A DNA stretch of 15,722 nucleotides. Origin: Clostridium_AQ sp900552125. GTDB lineage: Bacteria; Bacillota_I; Bacilli_A; Erysipelotrichales; Erysipelotrichaceae. Location: NCBI GenBank assembly GCA_037892765.1, contig JBBKBW010000058.1; one strand, written 5' to 3'. The notes below the pieces were generated by a model, which saw nothing but the letters and a program-made list of their open reading frames with translations, ran no database searches and was not told the origin of the DNA. Shown here piece after piece: positions 1 through 8,481 of the stretch. Within the stretch, counting starts at the first letter, position 1; each line of letters starts with the position of its first letter. Both the position numbers and the translations under genes were made by a program.

Positions 1-30
1 AAGCAAATCAGATCACATTCTGGTTTGCTT
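1..30. terminator. Hairpin at left edge, likely (bidirectional) terminator of gltB
   Basis: Bases 1-12 pair with 19-30 around the six-base loop TCACAT (12 pairs, one of them T-G on the plus strand). On the plus strand the stem runs into a T-rich stretch (29-33). On the minus strand it begins one base past the gltB stop codon and is preceded by A residues. Its downstream U-tract would lie outside the window and cannot be seen. The symmetry suggests a terminator working in both directions, closing the glnN-asnB-gltB transcript and possibly a convergent gene to the left. Confidence 0.7.
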
Positions 31-31
31 T

Positions 32-3000
32 TTATCCTCTTTTTATCTTCATTTGTTCAAATGCCTTTAACTCTGCCTGCTCTTCATTTAAACCTTGCTT
101 TCTATTTTGTAAAATGTATTCCTTCATGATTCGATAATCATGAGGGATTATTTTCATAAAGTCTTTATGATAAATTTCAAAATGTTCAAGTATATGTTTA
201 CCATGAGAACTATTTGTAGCTTTGACATATGCTTCAATTAACTGTTTTACATAATGGTAATCACTTTCTTCTAACTTATTTACTTCAACCATTTCTGAGT
301 TAATACGCTCATGTAAATCATGTTTTTCATCTAAAATATAGGCGATTCCGCCACTCATTCCAGCCGCAATGTTTTTTCCTGTTTCACCTAATATAACAAC
401 ACATCCTCCTGTCATATATTCCAACGCATGATTTCCACAGCCTTCCACAACCGCAACTGCTCCAGAATTACGAACCGCAAAGCGTTCTCCTGCCACACCA
501 TTAATAAAGGCATATCCGCTAGTTGCACCATATAATGCAACATTCCCTATGATGATATTTCCCTCAGGCTTATAATTTGCTTGCGAAGAAGGTGTAACAC
601 TTAGAATAGCTCCAGAAAGTCCTTTTCCAAAATAATCATTGGCATCTCCTGTAAGAGCTAAGTAAATCCCTTTAGGAAGGAAAGCACCAAAGGACTGGCC
701 GCCACTGCCTATACAGTCAATATGACAAAAATCATCTGCTAACTCATTTCCATAATGTGTTGTAATATAAGATCCCAAAAGTGTTCCAAAAGTACGATCC
801 GTATTCGTGATATTTACTTTCTCATAGTATCTCTGCTTATTTTTGATTGCATTTTTAAAACCTGGAATTAGAATTTGTGTATCTTTAGTTTGTTCTAAAT
901 GAAAATCATATTCATCCTGTTTATCAAAATGAACTTTTCCATCTTTAGCTTCAGATGTTAAAAGTTCTTCTAACTGTAGGCGTTCATATCCTATAACTTG
1001 CTTATTTATTTTCAGACATTCTTTATGTCCAATCATCTCTTCCACTGTTTTAAATCCTAACTCCGCCATGATTTCTCTTAGATGTTCTGCGACAAACAAC
1101 ATAAAATTAATTACATCTTGTGGTTTTCCTTGAAAACGTTGACGTAATGCTTCATTCTGCGTCGCAATACCATATGGGCAAGTGTCCAAACTGCAAACAC
1201 GTAACATTTTACATCCTATTGCTACTAGAGGAGCAGTCGCAAAACCAAATTCTTCGGCTCCCAATAATGCCGCAATCGCTACATCACGACCACTCATTAG
1301 TTTTCCATCTGTTTCCAAACGAACTCGACTACGCAAATGATTTTTTACGAGCTGTTCATGTGCCTGTGATAAGCCAAGCTCCCATGGTAAACCTGCATGA
1401 TGAATTGAGCTTTGCGGGGCAGCTCCAGTTCCTCCATCGCAACCAGAAATCAAAATATTTTGTGCTCCCGCTTTTGCCGTTCCACATGCAATAGTTCCAA
1501 CTCCCTCTTCTGCCGCAAGTTTAACGGATATGGATGCTTTAGGATTGGCATTTTTCAAATCATAAATCAACTGAGCTAAATCTTCAATCGAATAAATGTC
1601 ATGATGAGGAGGCGGTGAAATAAGTGTTACGCCAGGTGTGGAATGACGTGTTTTCGCTATCCATGGATAGACCTTATTTCCTGGTAAATGTCCTCCTTCT
1701 CCTGGTTTTGCCCCTTGCGCCATTTTGATCTGAATTTCATCTGCATTATTCAGATATTCGCTTGTCACTCCAAAACGACCACTCGCCACTTGTTTGATTG
1801 CGCTATTATATTTTGTATGATAACGTTCAGGCTTTTCTCCACCCTCTCCACTATTGCTTTTGCCATGAAGCTGATTCATTGCTTCCGCAAGACAAGTATG
1901 AGCCTCTTCTGAAATAGAGCCGTAAGACATCGCTCCTGTTTTGAACCTTTTCACAATACTTTGTGCACTTTCAACAGAAGATAAAGGAATTGATTTTCGC
2001 TTTGTTGTATCAAAGGTAAGGAGTGAACGAATGGAAATTGGGTCATTCTCTTGATGAATAAGCTGACTATAACATTTATATTCCGCATAGTCTCCATCTC
2101 TCACTGCTTTCTGTAGTGTAGATATAGCCTCTGGATTATATAAATGATGCTCTTTGGCTTTTCCCTTTTGGAAACGATGAAAGCCAATCGTCTCTAATTT
2201 ATCATTTTCTAAATTACAAAAAGCTTGATGGTGATAACGTACATCTTCTTCAATCTCTTTTAATGTTATGCCTCCGGCTTGAGAAATCGTTTTGGAAAAA
2301 TAGCGATTTACAACATCGCGATGAAGTCCAATTGCTTCAAAGAGCCTAGCTGATCGATATGATTGCAATGTAGAAACACCCATTTTTGATGCAGCTTTTA
2401 ATACACCATGTAAAATTGCATCATTATAATCTCGAATAGCCACAGAAACTTCCTTATCTATAATATTTTCTTCAACCATTTCACGAATACTTTCATGTGC
2501 CAAATAAGGATAGACAGCACTAGCACCATAACCTAAAAGAGTCGCAAAGTGATGTACATTTCGAGGTTCTCCACTTTCCAGCACAATAGAAATCGTATTC
2601 TTCTTAGTTTCTGTAAAATGCTGTTCTATAGCAGAAACAGCTAGTAACGATGGAATAGCTAGATGATTTTCATCTATTCCACAATCAGTTAATATTAAAA
2701 TATTTGTACCTTTCTCACTTGCATGATCACATGTTTCCAAAAGATGTTCTATTGCCTCTTCTAGATGCATAGATGCATGAAATAAGATTGAAACTTCTTC
2801 TACATGAAAACCTTCCTTATGTAATGTACGAATCTTATCCATATCCTGTTCATCTAAAATAGGATTATGAATTTCTAAAACACGGCAATTGACATCCTCA
2901 TCCTGCAAGAGATTTCCTTGTTTTCCTAGATACATCGAGGTATCTGTAATAATTGTCTCTCGTAATGAATCAATAGGAGGATTTGTAACTTGTGCAAATC

Positions 3001-4513
3001 GCTGTTTAAAGTAATGAAACAAGATTGGATGACATTTTGATAAAACAGCTAGAGGAATATCCGCACCCATAGAGGCAGTTGATTCTACGCCATTTTTTGC
3101 CATTGGTAAAATCTGTTCGTGAATATCTTCCAACGTATAACCAAACGCCTTATATAAACGTTTGCACTCTGATTTAGATAATACCTCCATCTTTTTTTCA
3201 CATACAGGAAGATCTTTCAACTGTAATAAATTACGATTTAACCAGTCTCCATATGGATGAATGTTCATATACATTGTTTTACATTCTTCATCTGTAAATA
3301 AATGTTTCTTTACGGTATCAGCTAATAACATTTGTCCTGGTCGCAAACGTTCTTTACAAACTATATGCTCTTCATATATTGGAAGTACTCCGACCTCTGA
3401 AGAAAGCACAAGCTGATGATCATCACTTAACCACCATCGAAGCGGACGTAATCCATTTCGATCTAAAACTGCTCCTAACTTTTCTCCATCCGTAAATAAA
3501 ATAGCAGCTGGTCCATCCCAAGGTTCCATCATTGTCGCATAATAATGATAAAAATCTTTTTTCTCTTGTACCATGGAAGTATTTCTCCATGGTTCTGGAA
3601 TCATCATCATGATAGCTTTTTCCATTGGGATATTGTTCATGTATAAAAACTCTAACGTATTATCTAATATTGCAGAATCAGATCCATCATTTTTCACAAC
3701 AGGAAGAATTTTCTCTTTCTGTGTTTCCAAAAAAGAAGAATACATAGTTTCTTCTCGTGCAGACATGTGACTCTGATTTCCTTGAATTGTATTAATTTCT
3801 CCATTATGCGCAATCATATGATAAGGCTGTGCACGCTCCCAGCTAGGCTGTGTGTTAGTAGAAAAGCGTGAGTGGATGATTGCCAAGGCACTCTCATATT
3901 GTTCATCCTGAAGATCATCATAAAAAAGACGTAGCTGATTAACGAGAAACATTCCTTTATAAACAATAGTTTTTGAAGACATTGATACTACATATGTATC
4001 TTTACATCTTGTTTCAAATTGCCTACGAATCACATATAATAATTGTTCGAAAGATAATCCTTCTTTTAAATATGCAGGGCGTTGAATAAAACATTGACGA
4101 ATCTTTGGCATGCATTGATAAGCACTGTCTCCTAATATAGTACTTTGGCATGGTACATCACGCCATCCTAAGACTTCTGCCCCTTCATCCATAATAATCG
4201 ATTCTAATTGTTTTTCTTCCTCAAATCTTTTTGATGCCTCTTGTGGCAAAAATAACATCGCAATTCCATAGTCATTGGGCTTTGGAAGTGTAAATCCTTC
4301 TTGAAATGCCGCTTTACTGAAAAAACGATGAGAAATCTGTAACAAAATACCAACTCCATCACCAACTTTACCGCTTGCATCTTTTCCAGCACGATGGTCT
4401 AAACGTTCTACTATTGTTAGTGCTTGATCAATTAATGAATGATCTTTTCTACCATCAATATTTACGATAGCACCAATTCCACAAGCATCATGTTCTGTTG
4501 TATTACTTCTCAT
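32..4513 (-). CDS. gltB: Glutamate synthase large (alpha) subunit, GOGAT
   Basis: Transfers the amide nitrogen of glutamine to 2-oxoglutarate, giving two glutamates in the cytoplasm. At 1493 residues it is full length for the family. Domains in order: a class II amidotransferase whose nucleophile Cys11 follows a ten-residue propeptide (EHDACGIG); a central domain; an FMN-binding synthase domain at about residues 800-1170; and a C-terminal GXGXG beta-helix at about 1240-1440. The Fe-S ligands are C1101, C1107 and C1112 in the spacing C-x5-C-x4-C, typical of the [3Fe-4S] cluster. The ATG at 4513 has an AGGAGG site that starts just after the asnB stop codon; only 15 bases separate the genes, so they are very likely co-transcribed. 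No gltD (electron-donating small subunit) is in the window, and a terminator-like hairpin follows directly. GltD is therefore encoded elsewhere, or another reductant such as ferredoxin is used. Confidence 0.96.
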   Translation of the reverse strand: MRSNTTEHDACGIGAIVNIDGRKDHSLIDQALTIVERLDHRAGKDASGKVGDGVGILLQISHRFFSKAAFQEGFTLPKPNDYGIAMLFLPQEASKRFEEEKQLESIIMDEGAEVLGWRDVPCQSTILGDSAYQCMPKIRQCFIQRPAYLKEGLSFEQLLYVIRRQFETRCKDTYVVSMSSKTIVYKGMFLVNQLRLFYDDLQDEQYESALAIIHSRFSTNTQPSWERAQPYHMIAHNGEINTIQGNQSHMSAREETMYSSFLETQKEKILPVVKNDGSDSAILDNTLEFLYMNNIPMEKAIMMMIPEPWRNTSMVQEKKDFYHYYATMMEPWDGPAAILFTDGEKLGAVLDRNGLRPLRWWLSDDHQLVLSSEVGVLPIYEEHIVCKERLRPGQMLLADTVKKHLFTDEECKTMYMNIHPYGDWLNRNLLQLKDLPVCEKKMEVLSKSECKRLYKAFGYTLEDIHEQILPMAKNGVESTASMGADIPLAVLSKCHPILFHYFKQRFAQVTNPPIDSLRETIITDTSMYLGKQGNLLQDEDVNCRVLEIHNPILDEQDMDKIRTLHKEGFHVEEVSILFHASMHLEEAIEHLLETCDHASEKGTNILILTDCGIDENHLAIPSLLAVSAIEQHFTETKKNTISIVLESGEPRNVHHFATLLGYGASAVYPYLAHESIREMVEENIIDKEVSVAIRDYNDAILHGVLKAASKMGVSTLQSYRSARLFEAIGLHRDVVNRYFSKTISQAGGITLKEIEEDVRYHHQAFCNLENDKLETIGFHRFQKGKAKEHHLYNPEAISTLQKAVRDGDYAEYKCYSQLIHQENDPISIRSLLTFDTTKRKSIPLSSVESAQSIVKRFKTGAMSYGSISEEAHTCLAEAMNQLHGKSNSGEGGEKPERYHTKYNSAIKQVASGRFGVTSEYLNNADEIQIKMAQGAKPGEGGHLPGNKVYPWIAKTRHSTPGVTLISPPPHHDIYSIEDLAQLIYDLKNANPKASISVKLAAEEGVGTIACGTAKAGAQNILISGCDGGTGAAPQSSIHHAGLPWELGLSQAHEQLVKNHLRSRVRLETDGKLMSGRDVAIAALLGAEEFGFATAPLVAIGCKMLRVCSLDTCPYGIATQNEALRQRFQGKPQDVINFMLFVAEHLREIMAELGFKTVEEMIGHKECLKINKQVIGYERLQLEELLTSEAKDGKVHFDKQDEYDFHLEQTKDTQILIPGFKNAIKNKQRYYEKVNITNTDRTFGTLLGSYITTHYGNELADDFCHIDCIGSGGQSFGAFLPKGIYLALTGDANDYFGKGLSGAILSVTPSSQANYKPEGNIIIGNVALYGATSGYAFINGVAGERFAVRNSGAVAVVEGCGNHALEYMTGGCVVILGETGKNIAAGMSGGIAYILDEKHDLHERINSEMVEVNKLEESDYHYVKQLIEAYVKATNSSHGKHILEHFEIYHKDFMKIIPHDYRIMKEYILQNRKQGLNEEQAELKAFEQMKIKRG

Positions 4514-4528
4514 AGCTTACCTCCTCGT

Positions 4529-6103
4529 CTATATGCCGCTTGCGCCATAATTCGATAATTCACGAGCACTTGGATCGCTTACATTAACCCAAGTTTGATT
4601 TGGCATCCAGAAGCCTTGAATCATTTGTGCCTGTTTAGGGTAGAAGGACTCAAATATTTCTCGATATAATAAGGATTCTTTCGTAAATGGCGTCGCAAAT
4701 TCATAAAGCTGGCATTTATTTCTAAATTCATCATCACTATAATATTCCTGTGCATATTGCTGGAGTTCATCTCGCAGTGAATGCCCTACTGCATCTGAAA
4801 AAGCTGCCTTTTCCCTCATCAGGATATGTTCAGGCAAATAATCACCAATAAAAGCTCGACGCAATAGATATTTTCCTTTACCATAATGATTACATTTCTT
4901 ATTTGAATCAATACTCATTACATATTCCACAAAATCCAGATCACCAAAAGGAACTCGAGCTTCCATCGAATGGACACTGATACAGCGATCTGCACGCAAT
5001 ACATCATACATATGCAATTCACGAATACGCTTTTCACTCTCTTTTTGAAAGGCAGCAGCATTTGGGGCAAAATCGGTATATTTATATCCAAATAATTCAT
5101 CCGATATCTCCCCTGTTAACAGTACGCGTACATCACTATGTGCATGGATATATTTACAAAGCAGATACATACCAATGGAAGCACGTATTGTGGTAATATC
5201 GTACGTACCTAATGCTTTTATGACTTCTGGCAAGGATTGAATTATATCATCCTTAGTAATAATAACTTCATGATGAATACTATGTATGTATGCAGCTACT
5301 TCTCTTGCATACTTTAAGTCAATGGCATCCTTATCCATGCCAATCGCAAAAGTACGAATTGGTTTATCTAAAAAACGTGATGCAATAGCACAGACTAATG
5401 AAGAATCTAACCCGCCGCTTAATAGAAAGCCTAATGGTGCATCGGCATCTAAACGTTTACGCACTCCTTCAATTAAATGATATCGGATATTCTCACATAT
5501 GATATCAATATCCTCATTATGTACCTGTTGAACTCTTGTCATATCCCGATAACAATAAAACTTACCTTCTTTATAGTAATATCCTGGAGGAAAAGGAAGA
5601 ATACGTTCACATATATCTACAAGATTCTTTGGTTCACTGGCGAAGACAATCGCTCCATCTTCATCATAACCATAATAAAGCGGACGTATACCGATTGGAT
5701 CACGAGCTGCAAGAATACTATGAGATTTTCCATCATACATAATTAACGCAAATTCTGCATCTAACTGTTCAAACATGGCACAGCCTAGCTCTTCATATAA
5801 TGGCAACAAGATTTCACAATCACTCTCGCTTTCAAAATGATATCCCTTTTGTAATAATTCCTGACGAAGTTTGCGAAATCCATAAATTTCACCATTACAT
5901 ACCAGCATACGATTATTTTTAATAAAAGGCTGCATACCGTTTTCATCTAATCCCATAATCGCAAGTCGATGAAAGCCAAGAAATCCATTTCCTGTATCTA
6001 TGATTCTTGTCGCATCCGGTCCTCTGGATCGTGTTTTTTCAAAAGCTTTTTCAAATCTTTTTCTAGACACATTTGTCTTAAAATACCCCATGATCGAACA
6101 CAT
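4529..6103 (-). CDS. asnB: Asparagine synthetase B, glutamine-hydrolysing
   Basis: Makes asparagine from aspartate, ATP and glutamine. The frame stays open to 6211, but I place the start at the ATG at 6103. There the protein begins MCSIMGYF, putting the class II amidotransferase nucleophile at Cys2, as the family requires, and AGGAGGAGA lies 8 bases upstream. The upstream extension overlaps the end of glnN and has no family match that I recognise. The 524-residue product has an N-terminal Ntn amidotransferase domain (to about residue 190; RGPD at 28-31, CNGEIY at 69-74) and a synthetase domain with the ATP pyrophosphatase loop SGGLDSS (229-235) and GEISDELFGY (331-340). The C-terminal DPSAR motif (510-514) is typical of AsnB. 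It is second in the glnN-asnB-gltB series: 62 bases after glnN, with a hairpin in the gap, and 15 bases before gltB. Confidence 0.95.
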   Translation of the reverse strand: MCSIMGYFKTNVSRKRFEKAFEKTRSRGPDATRIIDTGNGFLGFHRLAIMGLDENGMQPFIKNNRMLVCNGEIYGFRKLRQELLQKGYHFESESDCEILLPLYEELGCAMFEQLDAEFALIMYDGKSHSILAARDPIGIRPLYYGYDEDGAIVFASEPKNLVDICERILPFPPGYYYKEGKFYCYRDMTRVQQVHNEDIDIICENIRYHLIEGVRKRLDADAPLGFLLSGGLDSSLVCAIASRFLDKPIRTFAIGMDKDAIDLKYAREVAAYIHSIHHEVIITKDDIIQSLPEVIKALGTYDITTIRASIGMYLLCKYIHAHSDVRVLLTGEISDELFGYKYTDFAPNAAAFQKESEKRIRELHMYDVLRADRCISVHSMEARVPFGDLDFVEYVMSIDSNKKCNHYGKGKYLLRRAFIGDYLPEHILMREKAAFSDAVGHSLRDELQQYAQEYYSDDEFRNKCQLYEFATPFTKESLLYREIFESFYPKQAQMIQGFWMPNQTWVNVSDPSARELSNYGASGI

Positions 6104-6124
6104 ATAAATTTCTCCTCCTTTATC

Positions 6125-6154
6125 ATAAACCGGCAGTTTAAGCTGCCGGCTTAT
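6125..6154 (-). other. Stable hairpin between glnN and asnB, next to the asnB ribosome site
   Basis: Bases 6125-6136 pair with 6143-6154 (12 pairs, one G-U on the minus-strand RNA; core CCGGCAG/CTGCCGG) around a six-base loop, CUUAAA in the minus-strand RNA. Only three U residues follow, so it is a poor intrinsic terminator. It ends about six bases before the asnB Shine-Dalgarno sequence. It could be a processing or mRNA-stability element setting the glnN:asnB ratio, or a partial terminator. The loop lacks the A1/G4 pattern of ANTAR-bound hexaloops. Confidence 0.6.
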
Positions 6155-6165
6155 CATCTCTTTTA

Positions 6166-8259
6166 CTATAAAATTCCAAAAAGCAGTTTTCCATATGTAG
6201 GGAATGGCCAATATTCTGCTGATGTTATTATTTCTAATGCATCACAGGAAACACGAAGTTCCTCCATACACACAAGTACAACATCACGATAATAAGCTGC
6301 TGCTTTTTCCAAATCTAATTTCTCTGCTTGTTTAATCGCCTCTTCAAGCTTAATTACATCACTTGCTGCAGCTGCCTGTAAATCAGAGGCAAGACCAATG
6401 ACGTTTTCTTCATAACTGCAATCAATATGACTACCTACCTGTTTTTTCAAACAATAGGTATTGCTCCATTCATGAAGCTGTGAACTGACTGCTGGAAGAA
6501 TTTCTTTACGCGTCATATCCACCATCGTTTTGGCCTCAATATGCAGAGTCTTAATATACTCTTCCATCATGATCTCATAGCGAGAACGAATTTCTTCTTC
6601 ACTAAAAATACCAAGTTCCTCAAATAAACGAACATTTTCTTCCCGAATAAAATAAGGAAGTGCATCTGGTGTTGTGCGTAAATTGAGTAACCCTCTTTTT
6701 TGAGCCTCTTCGATCCAAGCATCATCATACCCATTTCCATTAAAAATAATACGATGATGATGTTTAATCGTATCTTGGATTAATACATGCAAAGCACTTG
6801 GTAAATCAGCCGCTTTTTCTAATACATCCGCAAATTGTTTAAGCTCATCCGCAACAACAGCATTTAATACAATGTTACATCCTGCTATTGAGGAATTACT
6901 TCCCGGCATACGAAATTCAAATTTATTACCTGTAAAGGCAAATGGTGAAGTACGGTTTCGATCAGTCGTATCTTTTGGAAACTTCGGTAATACATGAGCT
7001 CCGATTTTCATCAGTTCTTTCTCTTTACCATCATAAGCACGATCCTCTTCAATTGCCTTTAAAATTTCTGTTAATTCATCACCTAAAAACATCGATATAA
7101 TAGCTGGAGGAGCTTCATTAGCACCTAAACGATGATCATTTCCTGCTGTTGCGACACTAAGACGTAATAAATCCTGATGCTCATCTACAGCTTTGATAAC
7201 AGCACACAGGAATAATAGAAACTGAGCATTTTCATACGGTGTTTCTCCTGGTTCCAATAGGTTAACACCAGTATCTGTAGAAATTGACCAGTTATTATGT
7301 TTTCCGCTTCCATTTATTCCTTCAAATGGTTTTTCATGCAGCAATGCAACCATATCATGTTTTTTCGCTATTCTTTGTATTAGCTCCATTGTCAGCTGAT
7401 TGTGATCAGTCGCAATATTTGTCGTGGAGAATACAGGTGCTAATTCATGCTGTGCTGGCGCTACTTCATTATGTTCAGTTTTTGCTGCTACACCAAGTTT
7501 CCAAAGTTCTGTATTCAGCTCATCCATAAATGCCTGTACACGCGATTTTATTGTCCCAAAATAATGATCTTCCATTTCCTGCCCTTTTGGGGATGGAGCA
7601 CCAAATAATGTCCTTCCTGTATAGATCAGATCCTTACGTTTACGATAATATTCTTTATCTACTAAAAAATATTCTTGTTCACAGCCAACAGTTGTTTTAA
7701 TGGAATGTACATCTTCATTCCCAAATAGTTTTAAAATCCTCATTCCTTGTCGATTAATTGCTTCCATACTGCGAAGAAGAGGCGTTTTCTTATCTAGTGC
7801 ATGTCCTGAATATGAACAAAATGCAGTAGGTATACATAATACATTATTCTTTATAAATGCATAGGAAGTCGGATCCCATGCTGTATAGCCTCTTGCCTCA
7901 AAAGTAGCTCGCAATCCGCCATTAGGAAAAGATGAAGCATCTGGTTCCCCTTTGATCAATTCTTTCCCAGAAAATTCCATCATTACTTTCCCTTTTCCAT
8001 CTGGACTTATAAAGCTATCATGCTTTTCAGCAGTGACTCCTGTCATTGGCTGAAACCAATGAGTATAATGCGTAGCACCACGTTCAACTGCCCAATCTTT
8101 CATTGCATTTGCTACTGCATTCGCAATCTTGATATTGAGTGTACGCCCTTCTTTAATTGTTTTCTGCAATTCTTTAAATGTATCCTTTGGAAGACGTTCT
8201 TTCATGATAGTTTCATCAAACACCATAGAACCAAACAATTCTGTTACTTTTGTATTCAT
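6166..8259 (-). CDS. glnN: Glutamine synthetase type III (GSIII)
   Basis: ATP-dependent synthesis of glutamine from glutamate and ammonia. It belongs to the large GSIII class (about 700 residues; 697 here), which shares the catalytic core but little overall similarity with GSI. Visible signatures are the long N-terminal GSIII region (FEARGYTAWDP, 120-130), the metal-site glutamates in GCEQEYFLV (192-200), TEHNEVAPAQHELAPVF (261-277), the ammonia/glutamate-site stretch GINGSGKHNNWS (314-325, His321) and EFRMPGSNSS further on. The ATG at 8259 has AAGGAGA about nine bases upstream. It has its own strong promoter and a leader with an intrinsic terminator, so it is probably controlled by transcription attenuation. 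purF lies 222 bases upstream on the same strand with no clear terminator, so readthrough from purF is possible. asnB and gltB follow. A second, type I synthetase (glnA) lies across purF. Confidence 0.96.
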   Translation of the reverse strand: MNTKVTELFGSMVFDETIMKERLPKDTFKELQKTIKEGRTLNIKIANAVANAMKDWAVERGATHYTHWFQPMTGVTAEKHDSFISPDGKGKVMMEFSGKELIKGEPDASSFPNGGLRATFEARGYTAWDPTSYAFIKNNVLCIPTAFCSYSGHALDKKTPLLRSMEAINRQGMRILKLFGNEDVHSIKTTVGCEQEYFLVDKEYYRKRKDLIYTGRTLFGAPSPKGQEMEDHYFGTIKSRVQAFMDELNTELWKLGVAAKTEHNEVAPAQHELAPVFSTTNIATDHNQLTMELIQRIAKKHDMVALLHEKPFEGINGSGKHNNWSISTDTGVNLLEPGETPYENAQFLLFLCAVIKAVDEHQDLLRLSVATAGNDHRLGANEAPPAIISMFLGDELTEILKAIEEDRAYDGKEKELMKIGAHVLPKFPKDTTDRNRTSPFAFTGNKFEFRMPGSNSSIAGCNIVLNAVVADELKQFADVLEKAADLPSALHVLIQDTIKHHHRIIFNGNGYDDAWIEEAQKRGLLNLRTTPDALPYFIREENVRLFEELGIFSEEEIRSRYEIMMEEYIKTLHIEAKTMVDMTRKEILPAVSSQLHEWSNTYCLKKQVGSHIDCSYEENVIGLASDLQAAAASDVIKLEEAIKQAEKLDLEKAAAYYRDVVLVCMEELRVSCDALEIITSAEYWPFPTYGKLLFGIL

Positions 8260-8278
8260 ATTCTCACTCTCCTTAACG

Positions 8279-8333
8279 AAAAAAGAACGGCAGAGGCAAT
8301 CACGTACCTAATGTACACGACGCCTTTGCCGTT
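8279..8333 (-). terminator. Intrinsic terminator inside the glnN leader (attenuator)
   Basis: On the minus strand a long stem forms between 8333-8312 and 8307-8286. The outer arms are AACGGCA and TGCCGTT, then AGGC/GCCT, then a seven-pair upper stem (two G-U pairs) capped by a five-base loop. Six U residues (8284-8279) follow directly. It sits after the glnN promoter and before the glnN ribosome site, so it would stop transcripts before the gene unless it is disrupted. The 3'-arm segment 8300-8292 (ATTGCCTCT) could instead pair with AGAGGCGAT at 8398-8390 near the 5' end of the leader (nine pairs, one G-U), which would be an antiterminator. That pairing was found by eye and no folding energy was calculated. 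Confidence 0.85.
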
Positions 8334-8374
8334 AAATTGCTTTATAGATGAAGAAGATCATTATGGAAAAACAA

Positions 8375-8414
8375 GCTAAGCGTTTCATAATCGCCTCTAT
8401 CGTTCATGCTTAGC
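8375..8414. promoter_or_regulatory. Inverted repeat at the glnN transcription start, possible operator
   Basis: GCTAAGC (8375-8381) and GCTTAGC (8408-8414) form a perfect seven-base inverted repeat separated by 26 bases. The right arm touches the -10 box of the glnN promoter and covers the expected start point, so most of that arm would not be in the RNA and the repeat is better read as a DNA site. Between the arms, the minus strand carries ATGAACG (8407-8401) and ATGAAACG (8388-8381), 19 bases apart. A repressor or activator site is possible; no known binding protein is recognised. Confidence 0.4.
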
Positions 8415-8443
8415 ATTATGAAACATAACAGAAAAAATGTCAA
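8415..8443 (-). promoter_or_regulatory. glnN promoter, sigma-A type
   Basis: On the minus strand, TTGACA (8443-8438) is a perfect -35 box and CATAAT (8420-8415) a near-consensus -10 box, with the ideal 17-base spacer. Transcription should start near 8408, giving a leader of about 150 bases before the glnN ATG, which contains the attenuator hairpin. Confidence 0.85.
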
Positions 8444-8481
8444 GATTTTTTTGAAACAAATTTCAGATTGATGAAAAATTA

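Noticed and set aside
1120..1494. Open frames on the strand opposite the large genes, e.g. 124 codons inside gltB and others inside asnB, glnN and purF
   Set aside because: They lie wholly within strongly supported genes on the other strand, have low-complexity translations, and show no family motif.
6104..6211. 36-residue N-terminal extension of AsnB from the upstream in-frame ATG at 6211
   Set aside because: It would bury the catalytic cysteine that must be at position 2, it overlaps the glnN coding end, and the internal ATG at 6103 has an excellent ribosome site.
8380..8408. Canonical ANTAR hexaloop in the glnN leader (ATAGAGG)
   Set aside because: The loop would be seven bases closed by only two good pairs, and no second hairpin with the A1/G4 pattern is present.
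8444..8481. purF terminator downstream of its stop codon
   Set aside because: Only five-pair AT hairpins without a U-tract in the purF direction; readthrough into glnN remains possible.
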